Positions 1-12,078 are shown, counted from the stretch's first letter. The stretch: 64,000 nt of DNA from Turbatrix aceti (GCA_963969345.1 OZ017769.1:1178001-1242000), one strand, 5' to 3'. Notes: generated from the sequence alone by a model not told the origin. Numbers and translations are program-made.

Positions 1-681
1 GGTAAAAAATTTTTTTTGTTTCTTCTTTTGCACAAAATTGCATTTTTGGCGGGAAAACTGCTTTTTTTCGGTTCAATGTCCTGTTGCTTTTCTTTGTTTT
101 TCTTTCCCAGTGGTTGCCTTTCATCCGCGATTCCCACTGTAATTGACCTTATTTGTTTCATCATTGTGCGTGCATGCGCTGGGCATTTTTATCACAAGAA
201 AGGTTCCTCCGTGTTTTTATTCTTCCTGAAGTTAAAAACAAATGTGAAATCGAGGTGCATGTTTTATAAAAAATTCGTACTTTTTTCAGTACCGACGCCG
301 TGACACGCTTTCTTCCGGACTCCTTCTGGGTGAGTCCCGTCTTTTTTCCTACTGACCTTTTTTTCGTTCGCATTTTTTTTCGGTTCGAATTTGTCCGGGT
401 GCATTTTTTATTTTTTCAAACGTGATTCATGACTGTCAGGAACGTTCGTAATGAAAAAAATTCTAGTTTCTAAACTGGGGCGCACTTATGTTTTTGTTCT
501 AATTTTTTGGGTTCAATGATGAAAGCGAGAAGTCTAACTCTATTTTTTCGGTTTTGACATTTAATAAAAAATAAAAAATGGTGTAAAATGTGATTGCATA
601 AAAATTTTGAATAGCCAATGTTTGTTTTCGAAATTCCTGGACTTTATTTGAATGCAATAAAAAAAATTTCCAATTTTTTAG
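1..681. other. AT-rich non-coding DNA
   Basis: T-run-rich sequence. The open frames are short, low in complexity and T-driven (Phe/Leu/Lys-rich). I see no splice-framed coding block and no RNA gene. Confidence 0.5.
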
Positions 682-794
682 TCTTCGTCCCTTTCGATTC
701 CATTCACATTTTCTTCCTGCTATGGACGGATCCATCGCCAACTCATCACGAAGCCCAAGTTCGGCAACTTGTCAGCCACTTGGCCAGTGGCAAT
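682..794 (+). pseudogene. possible relic exon of the BTB-like family
   Basis: A TTTTTTAG acceptor ends at 681 and a GTATGT donor starts at 795. The enclosed frame contains VPFDSIHIFFLLW, which resembles VDLPFDCFVLFW and VNLPFDLYILFC in the third-exon blocks of the two intact paralogues downstream (5246-5414 and 9217-9388). No matching fourth or fifth exon was found before 2600, so this is probably a fragment. Chance similarity of a short hydrophobic stretch is possible. Confidence 0.3.
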
Positions 795-839
795 GTATGT
801 ATTTTTTTTCTAATTTATAATATAGCTTTATACCGATAA

Positions 840-2640
840 ATAAAATATCGCTGAGGGGATTTGTGCATTCTTTTAACAAATAGCAGAATTTACTTTTTTC
901 ATGATCATAAAATAATTTCCGAAAACAAACAAAAAATGAAATAGTATACATCAGGATTTGAATATTTTTTTATATAAAAACAAAAAAAAATGCTTTGAAG
1001 CTGGATAACGAGCGGCACGGTCGTTGAAACTTACGCGTAGGGTCGAAGGTGCTACAAAACAATGAAGCCGACGTTTCAGTCAATTTTCAGCTATCCGACG
1101 ACAGACTCCGGTTACGTTTCGCTCCTCATGAGAAAACAGGAGACAGTGAAGGCCTGAAAAACAATATAAACAGAACGAGATATCTTTTTTTTGCAATTTT
1201 TGACGGGTTTTTAAAAAAAACTTGAACACAATTTTGCGCGGTAAAACGCTTGCTGTTCAAGTAGCTAAATCTAAAGTGAAAAAGTCGCTTTTTGCAAACT
1301 CAAGTTTTTTCCGTGGGTATGAAAATTTCATAAAATAACCTACTTATTTGGAGCCAGAAAGAAGAGAGGACCCAGTCAGTAGGCAACGCCGCCGTCGTCC
1401 GCTTTTGAAAGCTGATTGCTGCGTAGGTATAGAGAAGAACAGTCAATGTTGTAATTCAGTTTGAGGAGGTGCTCTTCACGCCGTCAAACTCAGCTCTTCA
1501 TCGAGAACGGCCTGTAAAAACAATGTGCACGTGTATAGTTAGTTATAATAGAACAAAATTAATACCACGAAAAAAATTTCCACCAGTTATTTTTAAAAAC
1601 AAAAAAAAAGTATTCATTGAGAATAGCTACAGTTTTTCATTTTTTTGTTCATGAGTGGAGCGCACGCATCAAAAAAAATTCAAAAAATTCCATTTTTAAA
1701 TCCGGTATGTTTGTTTTTTGACCAATTTTGTAGAAAAATGGTCGTAAAAATGAATCGAAATGGTCAAATTATTTTAGCTTACGTTTTTTTTTTGTTCGCG
1801 AGATTAAAAAAAAGCGTTTTGTTCAATTTTCGAACAGATATATGATAATTGCAAGAACCAAAAATGCTATTTTTTATTATTTAATTCCCCCTTTTTTCTT
1901 TAGAAGAAAAACTGATTCCGTTCAACGGAAATTAGTACTTATTCAAAATCAAAAAAACAAGTTCCGTTTTTTACTGTAAAAAACTTTGTTTATAGTAAAA
2001 AATTTTTTGTTTACTTAGTGTTATCTGTGAAACAATTAAAAATCAATTACAACGTTTTTGGAACAATTAGCAAAATTTTATAAAAACCAACTTTTTTTTG
2101 AGCTAGAGAGAAGCAGACGGCGCCGATGTATTCCTTGAAGGCCCAGATGATGCGCAGACGATTCCAGGTTGGGAGCGTAAACACCGAGAGAAGCAGTCGA
2201 CGTTGTCGCTCCTGAAGCTCGTGAAAAAACAAAACTCACTGAAAACAAAGAAATTTGGTGCATGTGAACTGACGGATTGAAAAATCGCTGCAAGCCATCC
2301 ACAACGCAAGCCTGGGTGAAAAAAACCGCCGCAACCCTCACCGCTGCCACTCTCCTCAACCACTCATTCACCCGGTTCTCCTTCTTGTCTTTCTATCATG
2401 TTTTTTGTTGTTTTGAAAATAAAAAATTGCCAAATTCACGCACAACTACTGAAGCGGTAATGAAACCGGAACGAAAGTTATCTACACGTGTGAAAAAAGC
2501 TTTAATAAAAACTCTTGCATTGTTAATTTTGGCACCGAAAAATTTATTTATCCTTGTAAACCTATCAACACACTCATTTTTTACCTGGAGCAAAAAAAGC
2601 CATTAATTTCTTTTTTTCTTCTCTAATCTAATTGCTTTTT
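840..2640 (-). other. gene-poor stretch with antisense exon-like blocks
   Basis: Mostly A/T-run DNA, but three GC-richer blocks (about 1011-1156, 1360-1511 and 2103-2240) look like exons read on the minus strand. On + each ends in a CTGAAAAAC or CTGTAAAAAC type sequence, which is a TTTTCAG/TTTACAG acceptor on -. All have early stops in most frames. They resemble in style the antisense blocks in the introns of the BTB-like genes. Coding status is unknown; they could be non-coding exons or decayed copies. Confidence 0.3.
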
Positions 2641-2649
2641 TAATTTCCC

Positions 2650-3165
2650 GTGCTTTTTTCAGTCAAAAAACCAACATTTTCGGTACAAAATCTGAATCCT
2701 TGCAAAAATATCAAAATTCCCCAATTGCACGTACAAGGATACCGTAGGAAGAAAAAAAGGCGTAACCACACCTCGCACACAAATTTCTCTTTTCCCCCTT
2801 TCTATCCTCTTTGCCAATGCACACGCCCCCAAATGTACACTGTGAGTCCCTCTTACGGTGCCTTTGAACCCGTTTTACGCTGCTGCTCCTGGTAAGATTC
2901 CAAAAATGCTCGAAATTCGACTAATAAAACCGCACTTTTTACTGGAGACAAAAACACGGGCAAAAGCAGCCATTACTCTCAACACGAAATGAAAAACGCT
3001 TTCCTCTCTTTTGTTTTGTGGTTTTCGTCCGATGCGCGCTTTTTTTCCGCCCGTGTGATCACCTGTATTCATCGCGTTTTACTACTTGATCTTGTGTTTT
3101 TTAAGGCTTCATCCACCACACCCACGATCGCACCAACTCCACCGAGCACCCGAAGACGTAAGTAA
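2650..3165 (+). other. upstream exon-like blocks of BTB-like gene A
   Basis: Two blocks bounded by splice-like sites: one ending at a GTAAGAT donor near 2892, and one at about 3108-3160 between a TTTTTTAAG acceptor and a GTAAGT donor. Both are repeated upstream of gene B (6975-7213 and 7444-7519). The reading frames of the two copies do not agree, so I treat them as probable 5' untranslated exons. Confidence 0.35.
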
Positions 3166-3390
3166 AATTTCGCATCTTCAAAGCTTTAGTAGTTGATAAA
3201 AAACAACGCGCGCATTTTTGCCTTTCACAACGAAAGTTGTGAGCACCCGCGAACGTTTTTTTTTTCAAATCAATTTTATTATTTACTTTTTGTTCTCATT
3301 GGGCAGCGACAAAAGGCAACGCGTTTTCGTTTTAACAAAAAATATCCACTCAAAATGCTCGTATTTTTTTACAGTTTGCAATTTCAGGGC

Positions 3391-6090
3391 ATGAACGTCT
3401 TCGTTAACTACCTGATCTCGCACCGAGTAAGTTTACGCCATTAATCTATTACTAGTCCTTCTGTATTTTCGTTGATTTGCATCAGTCTTGGCTATCTGGC
3501 AACTTTTGTCGTAGGAAGTCGCTGAGAATCTCTCTAGCTTCCAAGTTGCTGAGAAAACTCTGGGAGATGTGTCAGTGCAAGATGAGCTTTCAACTATTTT
3601 CTTTAGCTTTCTAGCATCCATAATTATCTATTTTGTCGTCTACATGTCACTTTTCTTAAAAAATCCGATTTGTGTCAACAAAATCGATCTTTGAGTAAAA
3701 AAACTTTCTTTATCTATAACTTTTCTCTTATGTTCTTTTTTTTCGAGGCCGTAGCGTTAAACAATTCAAATTTTTTTGAAAGGATCCACCAAAGCCCCAC
3801 TTTTGAATTTTGATAATAAACCCCCCCCCCCCCCCCCCACCCAAAAAAACCTACGTTTTTGAGCCAGATGAGGAGTTTATCGCACTTTTGTCTTCGTCGT
3901 GTCCAATGCTATCCTGTTGACGGCGCGGCTGGAACATGAAAGAGTGAGCTGTCCAGCAGCCAGTAGATTAGGCTAAAACAACTACCTTTTGGGCCGAGAT
4001 AAAAAAAACTCAAAATCGCCGTTTTTGTCAAAACAATTCATCGAAACCTACGAAATCAGGTATCGGTATACAAACTGATTTGATATGAATTGAGAAACCA
4101 TTGTAAGCCACTCACTAGTCCCCGCGTAGTCGCTGAAGGCTGTGAGGTATCTGTAGCGCAGCTGTCGATGTCTCAGTTGAGTTTGCGTAGGCTTCGTCCG
4201 TCATGCTCTTCCAACTTTTCCAGGTGACCTATTGGTTGTCGGTCGTCAAAAGAGCATGAAAAACGAGATGAGCTGTCTATAAGCGAGTAGATTAGGCTAA
4301 AAACAACAACATTTTTTATCCTAAAATCTACCAAAACCCCTACTTTTGTAAACTCACCAGATCGAAGAAACCCAGTGCGAATGAACCGGCTATTTGAGTA
4401 GACGGCGTCCCATTGAAAAAGAACAGCGCGACTAGCCTAAAAAACAATTGAACGAATAACACACAAAAACTGCACTTTTTTGCCCTCACGTATAAAAACA
4501 ATGTGCACCACTTTTTCCCTCGTTACATGTTTTTTCACCTTGTTGTTTGTCTACAACGTGCGCATGTTTACGAACGAACACCAGGTAAAAAAATCGCGTT
4601 ACGGTTCATCCAAACTAATGTAAAGCTGCTAAAAAACTAAGCCTAACTTTTCAAAACTTGATTTTTTTGTAGCAGATTAGGATGAAAGACAAAAAGTAAG
4701 GTAAACGAAAACTGAATACAACTATAAACAATAAACAAAAAAAATATTAGAAAAAAATTGGTGACAGCCGGCCAAAGAGAAAGATCAAAGGTCAACTGAC
4801 GACCCCCAACAAACTTTCGTTGTAGGAGTTCCTTCAGGCGGCAAAATGAAAGTCCAAATTTTTCGTTGTAAGAACTATTGTTTTGGTACTGATGTATATT
4901 GTTGACTGCCTAAAATTTGCATATGATTTCTGTATATAAGCTCGCGCCTTCAAATAAACTAGGAGAGACTTGAGTGAGACGAACCTGGAGATACGCCAGG
5001 TACCAAAAAACAGCTAAAAATGCGTCATTTAATTTTTTTTGGGGCTAAATTACACATAGAAATAACTGCATTCACAGTTGACAGCCGACCACCTTTGCAT
5101 GCCACCACCTGATTACCTCTGTTTCTCCCGCTCAAACAGACAAAAATATGCATCTGAACTCAGTTGTGCCAGTCTGACGTTGATGACAAAAGCAAATGAA
5201 AAAATATTTCAATGATTAAAAAATCATGTAAAGCTGTTTTTGCAGGAATTTGGACCGGATTTGAAATCCATCAGGTTTGTGGACCCCGACGGCTCGGCAG
5301 TCAAGGTCGTTGACCTTCCCTTCGACTGCTTTGTGCTGTTTTGGGAACACAGCACAGATCTGTTGCTGGGAAGGCAACGGAATCTGGCCGTCGTCGACTT
5401 CCCAGTGCCTCACGGTAATTTTTTTCTTTTGAAACAAAAAAAAACATTTTTTTTCGGTTTTTAGGCACGACCAAGGAAGACGTTGACCAACATCTCCACG
5501 CACTGCTATTCGGTACGCGGGAGCAGCTTCTGCAAGAACGACTGCAGAAGCGATTGCCCTGCTTCTTCGACTCCGTTTTGGTCGTTGTGAGTTTTTTTAA
5601 TTGTTTTATTGTTGCATTTGTTTTATAAAAAAATGGATTTCCACCCCAAAACTGAAAAATACATTTTTTTCAGCCGGGCGCCAGGAAGGGCTACGCAATG
5701 CTCTCCAAACTCCTTCGAGCTCGCTCAGGAGTGTTGGCAGAGTACCTCCTCCCCCGTCCATGCGTCATCATGCTCGAGGACTTCCTGGGGGAGGAGGATG
5801 AGGCGGCGGCTGTCGTTGCCAGCTTCCTGGTCACCGGACAGGTGACCAGGACAGCCAGAACGGCGTTCAAGGATGCTTGTCGCTTTCTCAAAATAAATTA
5901 TACCGATGCCGTCTTCGTCGACCGAACAACACAGCTGCAGTGTGTTCCACTGTCGCAGATGGTCAATGCCAAAGTCTGCCGTGTGAGCCGGAACAGGATT
6001 TCCATCACTTGCTCGCCGGCCGAGGGCTTTGTAGGCCAGGTTGTGGGCATCGCCCACAACGACTCCGATCAAGAGAATTTGTCACCCTGA
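3391..6090 (+). CDS. BTB/POZ-like protein, paralogue A
   Basis: Exons 3391-3426, 5246-5414, 5465-5586 and 5674-6090 join in frame (744 bp, 247 aa) with GT/AG borders. The exon-1 ATG was chosen because it aligns with the paralogue at 7714 (MNVFVNYLISHR versus MKAYVQFLFTDK); a further upstream coding exon cannot be excluded, since the minus-strand copy reads through this block without an ATG. Residues about 105-195 follow a BTB-like order: SKLLRARSGVLAEYL, then IMLEDF, then VASFLVTGQV and ACRFLKI. The protein is shorter than usual BTB proteins and has no visible Kelch, MATH or zinc-finger partner domain. Intron 1 is 1.8 kb and holds antisense exon-like blocks. The last exon has no intron where paralogue B has one. 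The family itself is not recognised; the BTB assignment is an inference from pattern. Confidence 0.6.
3852..4437 (-). other. antisense exon-like blocks inside intron 1 of gene A
   Basis: Three blocks (about 3852-3974, 4085-4297 and 4361-4437) have minus-strand acceptors (TTTTTTAG or TTTTTAG) and donors (GTGAGT or GTAGGT). The 4361-4437 block reads VLFQWDAVYSNSRFIRTGF in frame. A related peptide, STQIGWFIRNGLRRF, is readable on - near 11060. The two lower blocks start with a shared box: AGCTGTCC, spacer, AGTAGATTAGGCTAAAA on + (3946-3979 and 4270-4303). No long continuous frame joins them, so they may be non-coding exons or relics. Confidence 0.35.
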
Positions 6091-6105
6091 CAATCAGGGT
6101 GACAA
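6079..6105 (+). other. perfect hairpin over the stop codon of gene A
   Basis: TTGTCACCCTGA (6079-6090) is followed by CAA and then its exact reverse complement (6094-6105): a 12-bp stem with a 3-nt loop. The TGA stop is the last three bases of the 5' arm. Confidence 0.7.
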
Positions 6106-6974
6106 ATGACCACCGCCTGCGCCATGATCACCGCCTGCACCTCGTCTCACTTTTCTTTCGCTTTTTACAAGTTTTGTATATCTTTTTACACATGCAATGA
6201 ATTATTTCTAAACCGGTCTAACATATGAAAACTACTGGGGGCCGTATGCAACCGCAGACAAAATCAAGGGTTTAAAAAACTGAAAAAAAACTTGTATCGT
6301 TAATTTTGACTTCAAAAAAGGGATCTGTTCAGCAAAAAACGCAAACGTTTTCGTTTCAAATTTTTCATAAAATCAAAAAACCCTTTTTTGAATCAGAAAA
6401 GTGACCAGACAACGTGTGGAGAACTTCCCTCCGTTCCACAGCGGAACGGGCCACGCGAGGGAAGCTTCACAGAGAAATCGAGAGTTAGTAGGAAGAATTT
6501 ATTGTCAGTACGTCCAGAAACGTAAGGGTAAGAGTAAGGAAGTAAGTGTTCTTGAAAGGAAAGGAAAACAACGTATATATAGAGAAATTGCTGGAGTTAT
6601 GTAGATTTCGCGTTGGTGTTGAACCGCGTTCGCGAAGAATTCGCGACACAACGTTTACACCCTGAACAATTGCCTATGGAGCAAAAAGCAGCCATCTACA
6701 ACATTTTCCGGGGTCAACATCAACAACAACGTCGGCAAGTCTATCATGGATCCCATCTGCATCGCTCTCTGTCAAGTTTTGTTCGGTTTGACTAAACGCT
6801 GATCAAAGCAGCTTTTTTTTCCCCTTTTTCATTTTTTATCGCATTGGTTTTGCATTTTGTTGTAGTGTAAATAAAAAATACCGAATACATCACGGCACCC
6901 CTGGAGCTAGAACAACGGTCACAAAACCGGAGCTATGAATTTATTTATTTATTCACAAATTCACTTTTTTTATT
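6106..6974 (+). other. spacer between genes A and B
   Basis: Holds two open frames of unknown status: 6401-6604 (basic, Arg/Lys/Gln-rich) and 6613-6795. Neither resembles a family I know, and neither has a counterpart after gene B. An AATAAAAAAT stretch near 6870 could serve as a poly(A) signal. Confidence 0.35.
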
Positions 6975-7713
6975 TTCCCCTGGCAAAACAGCCAAAAAAG
7001 CAACGTTTTCGATATAAAAACCTGAATTTTAGGAAAAATACCATAAATCCCCCAATTGCACGTGCAAAGGTACCGTAGCACAAAAAAAGACGGAACCAAC
7101 ATCTAGCCCACAAATTTCTTCCTTTTCTGAGAAGTTTTCTTTTTTCGTCCCCTTTGTCGATGCACACTGCAATGTCCCTCTTACGGTGCACGTTTTATGA
7201 TGCAGCTGCTTGTAAGATTCCAAAAAAAAGTAAGATTCGAAATTCGATTCATAAAAACGCAATATTTCACTGGAGATAAAAACAAAGGTCCTGGCAAAAC
7301 GCGCGTGGCCAATTTTCAAATTTTTGTTCAGCAACTCCCAACACGAAAAATAAAAAAAAAGTTGGCGTCACCCGTTTCGTGATTTACGCTTGATCTGTTT
7401 TTGCGCCTGTGTATCACCTGCTTTTATCGAGTATTTTTTTTAGGATTCTATTGCCCTCAACGACGTCAAACCAACGACTCCAGGAAGCATCTCACGTCAC
7501 GTCTGCCGTCCGAAGAAGTAAGTAAGAAGTAAGCCTTGATTGATAAACAACGCGCGCATTTTTTTGCTTTTACAAAGAAAATACCTCGCATCGACGAAAG
7601 CTTTTTTTCAAAATCCAATTTTCATCATTTTGTTGTTGTTGGAAGGAAATATGTTTTCTTTTTATCAAAAAAATATCCACTCAAAATGCTATGTATTTGT
7701 TTCAGTGTCAGCA

Positions 7714-10203
7714 ATGAAAGCGTACGTGCAGTTCCTCTTTACCGACAAGGTGGGTTTTCTATCTTTAAAGTATCTTTTTTGGGTTCCAGTGGACCGATGT
7801 CTACACCCGACAGTTGAGTAAGCGCGTAGGGTCTTCAATCTAATTTCTAAAGCTCACTTTTGCTTCTAATCATCCATCGCCGTGTCTAATCTGTTACCTA
7901 GATGTTCCGAACTGTCATATCCAATTGTTTTTTCTATACCCGGATTTGCAAAAGCAACCAATTGTAACCTATAATTTTTCTTATTTTTTTTTGGTTGACA
8001 GTCCTAAATTTGATATTTTAATATAACCCCCCCCCCCCAAAAAAACCTAACTGTTTGAAGCAGAAGAGACCCATTCACTCACAACAGGCAACGTCGGCAT
8101 AGACGTCGATATTTGCCGCCTGGGGGAAGCTGTTGTCCTCGTAGTTGAGGCAGGCTGCGTCATCGTCGCGCCCAGCGCTACCCTGTGGATGGCGTAGTTT
8201 TAACTGGATCATAAACGAGTGAGCTGTCCATTAGCTAGTAGATTAGGCTAAAAAACAACTATATTTTGTGTGTAAATGTCAAAATCGATCAAAACCTCAT
8301 TTTTGTCAAAACAAAACTCACTAAAATCAGGTATCAATGAACTGACTGATTTACCGTGGCATCGGCTTAGTTAGGCAGAGTGGAGCCACCGAAGTCGTAG
8401 TTCAGTAGGCGCAGGTGGCAAGAGAATAGAAGAGGGGACGAGCTGTCCATTTGAGAACAGATTAGGCTAAAAAATAACAATTTTTATTCCCTCGCTATTT
8501 GCACCAAAACTATCCAATTTTACGTTTTTTTTGCAAATTTTTGTACTTTTGTGCACCCACGATTTGGGTAATCAGATCTGAAATTCAAAAACCAGGTAAA
8601 AAATAATAGACTTTTGTGTTACGGTTCATCCAAACTACTGTAAAGCTGCCAAAAAACTAGGCCTAACTTTTCAAAACTTGATTTTTTTGTAGCAGATTAG
8701 GATGAAAGACAAAAAAGTGGGCAAACAAAAACCGGAAACAATTATAAAAAAGAAACAAAAAAAATAATTAGAAAAAAAATTGGTGACAGCCGCTCAAAGA
8801 GAAAGATCAAAGATCATCTGACGACTACCAACGAAAAGTGAAACTTTCGCTGTAGGAGTTCCTTTAGGCCATGTATAAGCGCCACAATTTGCGTTGTAAG
8901 AACCCAAAAAGTAAATAAACTAAAAAACAACTATTTTTGCTACAAAAAAATCCAGAAATCCGTTAATACATTTTTTTGGTCAATATAAAAAAATAAGCCA
9001 ATGCCTAGGTGATTGCCGGTGACATTCGAGCACCTACCTGTGCCCCCGGGTATTTCCGGCCCAAACGGCAAAAAAATAGGCTTCTGAAACTGAATTTCTG
9101 TTGTGCCGTGCAAAGCAAAAACAAATGAGAAGAAAATATCCAGGAGAATAAAAAATAATAAAATCAAAAAAAACTTTTTTAATAGTCAGGAAATAATAAA
9201 AAGTTGTTTTTTGTAGACGTTTCAAACGGAAACGAAGGTCCTCCGTTTCGTTGAAACAAGCACGGGAGAAACAGTCGACGTCGTGAACCTTCCGTTCGAC
9301 CTGTACATTTTGTTTTGCGAAGATCTTACGAAACTGTCGACGGGTCCAACGCGCGATCTGAGCACTCTGAACGTCTACGTTCAAACAGGTAATTTTTTGT
9401 ATTTTAGAAGGAAAAAATTTAATTTTGAATCGCGTTTTTAGGAGTAACCCCGGCGTTTGTCAGGAAAAGTGTGTACACGTTCTGCCAAACAGTGCTGCTG
9501 CTTGATGAGCAAATGCTGAAGGGAAGACTACAAAAGAGATTACCACTCTTTTACGACTGCATCCTGACATCAGTGAGTTTTTTTGTTACATTGCCGCATT
9601 TTTGATTGCAAATAATAAAATATTGCATAAAAAGTTTGAAAAGCACTTTTTTCTTTCAGCCAGAGATCAATTTCGGTTTTCCGATGATGAGCAGCCTCCT
9701 CCGCTCGCGCAGTGGTGTGATCAACTCAATCGTCTTGCCACGCCCGACGGTCGTCCAGTTGGTCGGCGTGGATCTGCAAGGCATCAAGGCGGTGGCCAGT
9801 TTCCTGATCACTGGCGAGGTCTCGCAAAGCGCTGCCGAATCCTTCGTATCGGCCTGCCAGCGGCTCCGGATCCAGCACCGGACGGCACTCTTTATCAACA
9901 GAGAGACTGTTGTTCCAGAAGTGCCGCTCTGGAAGGTCAAGGACGCAAAAATCTGCCGACTCGACCTCCGTGTCGCAACGGCGACCCCGGCAGATGGATG
10001 GTGCACGCCGGCTCAGGTAGGGATTTTTTTAGCGTTTTTTTATAATTTTCTTGCTCCTCTGTCTATTGTAAAGGAAATTAGAAACAAAAATTGTTGAAAC
10101 GTTTTCATTACTTTTTATCTCTTGTTTTTAGGCAAGACTTCCCCCGTCGTTCGAGCGCCCGATCCGAGGAAGTTCGTCGGACCAGGAGAACGCGCCTCCA
10201 TAA
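7714..10203 (+). CDS. BTB/POZ-like protein, paralogue B
   Basis: Exons 7714-7749, 9217-9388, 9442-9572, 9660-10016 and 10132-10203 join in frame (768 bp, 255 aa). Exon order and intron phases match paralogue A except for the extra last intron. Conserved pieces are VLRFVE/SIRFVD, NLPFDLYILF/DLPFDCFVLF, LQKRLPLFYD/LQKRLPCFFD, SLLRSRSGV/KLLRARSGV, VASFLITGEV/VASFLVTGQV, and the C-terminal SDQEN just before the stop in both copies. The BTB-like region spans residues about 115-200. Exon-like pieces after the stop (10399-10450 and 10501-10615, splice-bordered) may be 3' untranslated exons. Protein-level conservation between copies argues that both are, or recently were, coding; the function is not known. 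Confidence 0.6.
8092..8474 (-). other. antisense exon-like blocks inside intron 1 of gene B
   Basis: Two minus-strand blocks correspond to the two lower blocks of gene A's intron and carry the same box (8221-8254 and 8440-8473). The lower block opens a 45-codon frame with ATG (MIQLKLRHPQGSAGRDDD), aligning loosely with MFQPRRQQDSIGHDED in the gene A intron and running to a GTGAGT donor. Coding status is uncertain. Confidence 0.35.
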
Positions 10204-11831
10204 CCGTTCTCCTGGTGATTGAGTCCGGTAAGTTACCAAAATGAAAAAAAATAAACAAATACATTTAAATTTTTGATTTTGGGATATTTTTTATGATAAA
10301 AACATTTTAATTTTTGTAACCAAAATTTTGGCCCGTGTAATACAAAAAAAATACTATAATAAATTTCAATTTTTGTCATTTATTCAATTGTTTTATAGGC
10401 TCGTCATGCATTTGAACTCCATTGGTCGGTCGGCTCACGCGCACGGTTTGGTGAGTTTACAAAAGTGGAGTTTTCGTGAAAAAAATGTTCTCGTTTTTCA
10501 GCCTTTCTGCTCTACTCGTTTCGGTCACCACCTCGTCTTCCCCGATTCTTGGTTCAACGGAACAATCAGTCGGACACCTGGAACCTGTCTTCAACGACGA
10601 GGATTGTCGGTTTTGTATTTGCCATTTTTGTACATATTTTTTAAAAATAAAAAAATCTAATTCAAAAGCTTTCATACTCCAACTAATATAAAGGCGGCTA
10701 ATATAAAGGATCGGGGCGTTCTCAGGCTTGTAAAAAAATGCTTGTAACTGTTATTTTTGAACACCCTGTAAAACATAAAGAGCACAAAAACCTAATTTAA
10801 AAAATTGCTTTTAAGCGCAGGAATTGGAAAAAAATTGGCGCGCAGGAAAAAAAATTGTGAAAATTTCTACGACAAAAATTGTTAAACTATAATATAATAG
10901 TAAGTAGCTTTTTAGCAAACAGATTTCAAATTTTTCATATAAAAACACCAAAATTCTCACTTTTTGGGAAGAAAAAAACCTGGAAACGTTCGCGTAGTTT
11001 CTGACGGCTGGAAGGTACACGATCGATCAAAATCCTGACTTTTGTCATGCAAATCAACAGAACCGACGAAGTCCGTTGCGAATGAACCAACCAATTTGAG
11101 TTGAAAATGACAAAAACTGCAAGTCACAGACAAAAAAAAACTGGCCTAAAAAATAAGTAAAATGAAAACCAAACTGCACTTTTACTTTTATCTTTGCTTT
11201 GCACTGAATATTTATTTGGAGGCCAAGAGAGTCCTTTTGGAGGCCTTTTGATAACTGTGCTGATAAAAATAAGACGCGTCGCCGCCCCTTATTTTTGTGA
11301 CAGGGCACCACCGGGTCAAAAGTGTTGTTTTGGCCAAAAAAACACTTTCTTTTTTATACTTTTTTAGGCAATTCCCACGAATGGCTTACATCGGGAATGA
11401 ACACAAACATTTTGACACTTTTGTTAGAGAAATCAAATGAACCGCAAACTGATGGTTTTTTTATTTGTGCAATTAGATATTCTGTGTTTTTTTGTTTTGG
11501 GTTACAATTTTCCTACACTTTTTCACTTGAGGAATGTTAGTTGCCATTTTTTTGCAAAAATACATTGATTTTGGCACGCATTTCAAAAAGATCAAATTTT
11601 TGGGGACATATTTAAAAACAGTCCACAAATCACGCGTAAAACCTGTATACAACAACAAACGGACCACCCCCAACAAAGGCCCTGCGACCTAACAAAAAGG
11701 AACCGGCTACCAAAAGGCGTGGTCTAAATTGTTAAATTTTAAGCCTAATTATTTTTGGTATACGTAAACAAACACCCTGCAACCCCTAAATGGGAACCGG
11801 TCCGGTTCCCGTTAAAAATTCCCCCACTCAC
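10204..11831. other. downstream of gene B; no firm gene
   Basis: Contains the two splice-bordered blocks after gene B noted there, and a minus-strand exon-like block (about 11041-11105) related to 4361-4437. The rest is A/T-rich with no supported gene. Confidence 0.4.
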
Positions 11832-12078
11832 AGTAACGTCGTTGCAGAAAAGCAAAAAAAAAAACAACGCTTTGTCGTCATAGAAAAAGTCAAACGGGAG
11901 GCTCACCTTGCCATCGGTGTCTATGAATCGAATAGCCCTCAACTCCTTGGACACGCCTGAAAAAAAAATTGGTAAAAAATGTCAAAAATACAACTTTTAC
12001 CAACCCTTAAAGGCAAAAAATACTGCGTGAAAAACATACCTGATGGATTTGAAATGAAAAACGCATAGTTAATGAAAA
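11832..12078 (-). CDS. BTB-like family, partial minus-strand paralogue C
   Basis: Two adjoining exons, 12040-12078 and 11832-11956, are in phase with each other. They read FINYAFFISNPS, then SKELRAIRFIDTDG and LPFDFFYDD, matching FVNYLISHR, PDLKSIRFVDPDG and LPFDCFVLF of gene A. The intron between them is 83 bp, against 1.5-1.8 kb in the + copies. The first exon has no ATG in this frame and starts in phase 2, so an upstream exon is expected. No exons for the BTB-like half were found at lower coordinates, so this copy may be truncated. Confidence 0.5.

Larger units (their letters stand above)
2650..10230 (+). repeat. tandem segmental duplication of the BTB-like locus
   Basis: About 3.5 kb (2650-6105) is repeated at about 6975-10230 in the same orientation, with exons in the same order and shared intronic blocks. 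Matched landmarks are the poly-C tracts (3822 and 8027), the GGTTCATCCAAACTA block (4602 and 8623), the AGAGAAAGATCAAAG block (4776 and 8798) and every coding exon. Offset drifts from about 4320 to 3970 bp, so indels have accumulated and the duplication is old. Confidence 0.75.
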
